Part shown: positions 62,384 through 64,000 of the stretch, one piece after another
Layout of the letters: the number at the start of each line of letters is the position of its first letter
Numbering within the stretch: position 1 is the first letter of the stretch
Assembly: GCA_006386115.1 (NCBI GenBank)
Contig: VFIW01000008.1
Coordinates: forward strand, 868,001-932,000
DNA length: 64,000 nt
Source: Globisporangium splendens
Taxonomy: Eukaryota; Oomycota; Peronosporomycetes; Pythiales; Pythiaceae
Direction: 5' to 3'
The notes under the pieces: model-generated
What the model was told of the DNA's origin: nothing
The model's database searches: none
What the model saw: the letters and a program-made list of their open reading frames with translations, nothing else
Position numbers and translations under genes: made by a program

Positions 62384-62668
62384 TCAACTAGCGTTGGCCG
62401 ACTTTCGTGGTGGCGTTGCACTGCTTTTGAGGAAACCACCATAGGTGTCTTGGTCTTGCTTCACGGCAGCTTCGAGAACCACGCGACCCCACCAAAAGAT
62501 AGCCACAGCTACATTCAAGACACCGAGCCAGGCAATGTCGAATGCCAGTTGCTGCTCCCATGTCGCCTGGAAACGGTCAAACTTGGCACCGTTGATACTG
62601 CTCGGTGGCGCTGAGAGGGTACTGTTAGAAGCGCTGGTCGAATGAGATTCGATATCGAGTTTCAGCGC
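62384..62668 (-). pseudogene. tetraspan-like family, C-terminal fragment (copy 4)
   Basis: An open frame of about 94 codons from just after an in-frame TGA (62669-62671) to the stop at 62384. STLSAPPSSINGAKFDRFQA and WEQQLAFDIAWLGVLNVAVA align with copy 3 (SSLAAPPSINGARFEEF; WQTRLEFDSIMLGIFCLEAL), that is the end of the large loop plus TM4. The upstream TMs are missing, so it is a relic or a last exon. The frame has no start codon at its 5' end. Confidence 0.6.
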
Positions 62669-63614
62669 TCACAGGACAATGTAAAGCGTGGCCAGACTTT
62701 GCCATGGTTGAGGTTTTGTAGCTTGATGAGGTCATGCTTGTGAGTTTGAGTGAAAGACTTATTTTAGATCGACAATAGATCTAGATGAGGGAACTAGTAC
62801 TGGAAAATTCATGACACATTACACTAGCGGTGTGATGTACCATAGATCTGGTGGGCTATACACATCAAATCGTTGGACTTCTCGGGTCTTTGTGCCAGAG
62901 AACCAATTCTCTACTGCCACACAGGTGCTGCAATCCCGTGAGTGAAGATCGTACGCAGAACATCATGAAATTCACCTGGCTTTTTGGTGGAGCAAACAGC
63001 TCAGGTTCACTGCAGGGCACAGTCTGTTGCCGAACCGAAACCAACCAACCGTGCGAGTGGGGGCAAACCCTTACGCCCAACAGTCGAATAGATCACTGCC
63101 CTGTGTTTGACATCTCACACAGATGGGCGATGTACCATTGTTGAGGGAAACGGATTTTCCCAAAATTTGTTGGGGTCTTCCTCACTGTTAATTTCCAACC
63201 CCTGCTCAGAGGTAAGGTGTCCATTCCATCTGTAGATCTCCCGCTCACTATCTTAATGGCGAGCAAGCCTCGGACGAGCCAGAAAACGGCTCGCGGAAAA
63301 CGCGTTTCGATATGTGTCTCAAAATCGCGGCTCCATGGCAGTCGGCTCGCCCGAGGCTTGATGACGAGAAGCATGCAGTTACAAATGGGCGTTCGCGCAT
63401 TCTCATTAGCCATTTCTGTATGTAGAAAAAACATGGACGTCTTTCCCTGTGCACCCAATCTTGCTTCAAGTTACTTGAGCAACGGACAAAAGAAATACCT
63501 GCATTAAAGTGGGGATGAGGGGCTGCAGCAACAGCCGATGAAGCCAGGAAAAATAAGGCGGCACGCCTTTGGTTGAATGTCGCGAACTCCCAGCATGAGC
63601 AGAGTCATTCCCTT
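62669..63614. other. intergenic, partly duplicated promoter side
   Basis: About 950 bp with no supported gene. From about 63370 it aligns with 41.82-42.06 kb. An inverted repeat GGCGAGCAAGCCTCGGACGAGCC / GGCTCGCCCGAGGCTTGATG-like pair at 63257-63362 could form a stem. Confidence 0.35.
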
Positions 63615-63632
63615 CCTCAGTATAACATTTGC
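63615..63632 (+). promoter_or_regulatory. Inr/FPR-like core promoter of the 63701 gene
   Basis: CCTCAGTATAACATTTGC: an initiator-like TCAGTA with FPR-like CATTTGC, 69 bp before the ATG; conserved with 42065-42082. Confidence 0.5.
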
Positions 63633-63700
63633 AGCGCGGAAGAAACAAGGAAGAAGCACTCAAAGTGCAGAGTGAAGCAACTGTGACTTTGTATTGAAGC

Positions 63701-64000
63701 ATGGGAAGAAAAGATCACTCCGCGTCTGGGGGCGGATCTGGGGACGGATTGACAGCGCTCGTCTACATTGCCATCGGGATCGGCATACTCATAGCGCTCA
63801 TGTGCATCTGGGCGTGCTGTATGACCTTGTGTGGCGCCGGCAAGAAGCAGAGGGAAGAAGCCGAGGCTGCTGCTGCCGAGGTGGCGGCGCACAACAACTC
63901 CATCCAGCAACCGCAAGGCGCACAGCACACTGTATACTATGCGATGAACCCTCAACCCAATCTGCCTGTGTACTGCGCCGTGAACCAGCAGACCGCCCAG
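63701..64000 (+). CDS. single-pass membrane protein, paralogue of the 42141 gene (partial)
   Basis: 100 codons, running off the right edge without a stop. MGRKDHSASGGGSGDGLT leads into a TM (LVYIAIGIGILIALMCIWACC) with the same CC-x-x-x-C end (CCMTLC). A KKQREEAEAAAAE helix follows, then AHNNSIQQPQGAQHTVYYAM and the first repeat units NPQPNLPVYCAV and NQQTAQ. The 12-residue repeats have diverged from the first paralogue (Pro and Gln replace Glu/Thr/Asn positions), while the TM and AQHTVYYAMNP block are nearly unchanged. The ATG position is homologous in both genes. Confidence 0.75.
   Translation, partial: MGRKDHSASGGGSGDGLTALVYIAIGIGILIALMCIWACCMTLCGAGKKQREEAEAAAAEVAAHNNSIQQPQGAQHTVYYAMNPQPNLPVYCAVNQQTAQ

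Overview
The window looks like nuclear DNA of an oomycete (Phytophthora/Pythium-type water mould). The evidence is a compact, GC-biased eukaryotic gene set with short GT-AG introns (about 70-190 bp), several very long intron-free genes, a CEP290 homologue (so a flagellated zoospore stage is likely), oomycete-type Inr/FPR-like promoter sites, and Ty3, Crypton and APE-type LINE elements. The species cannot be fixed from sequence alone.

Left edge (1-3.7 kb): a nested transposon graveyard. A minus-strand Ty3/gypsy element (5' LTR, gag, start of pol) has landed inside the gag of a second Ty3 element. Beside them a solo Ty3 LTR in the opposite orientation cuts a Crypton-like tyrosine-recombinase fragment.

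Gene-dense core (4-39.6 kb): METAP2, CEP290 (7 kb, one exon), an unrecognised two-part gene, SmD3, a two-exon ubiquitin-like protein with a hydrophobic tail, DOHH, UBE3D, a PX-OTU deubiquitinase, CDC20, a full-length ABCA transporter, BUD31, a polyprenol reductase (SRD5A3), an unrecognised three-exon gene, and the complex I subunit NDUFB9. Exon junctions given here were found by frame continuity and GT-AG signals. Themes: protein maturation (METAP2, DOHH), splicing (SmD3, BUD31), and ubiquitin (Ubl, UBE3D, OTU and the APC/C activator CDC20 within about 10 kb).

Accessory right half (40-64 kb): a lineage-specific family of tetraspan-like membrane proteins (four copies, all minus strand, several broken) interleaved with two paralogues of a small single-pass membrane protein with Tyr/Val-rich C-terminal repeats. 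A damaged ankyrin-F-box gene lies between. The block is split by about 14.7 kb of non-LTR retrotransposon made of four joined pieces of one family (minus, minus, plus, minus). The middle two pieces fit a single 5'-inverted (twin-primed) insertion. Every copy carries inactivating lesions.
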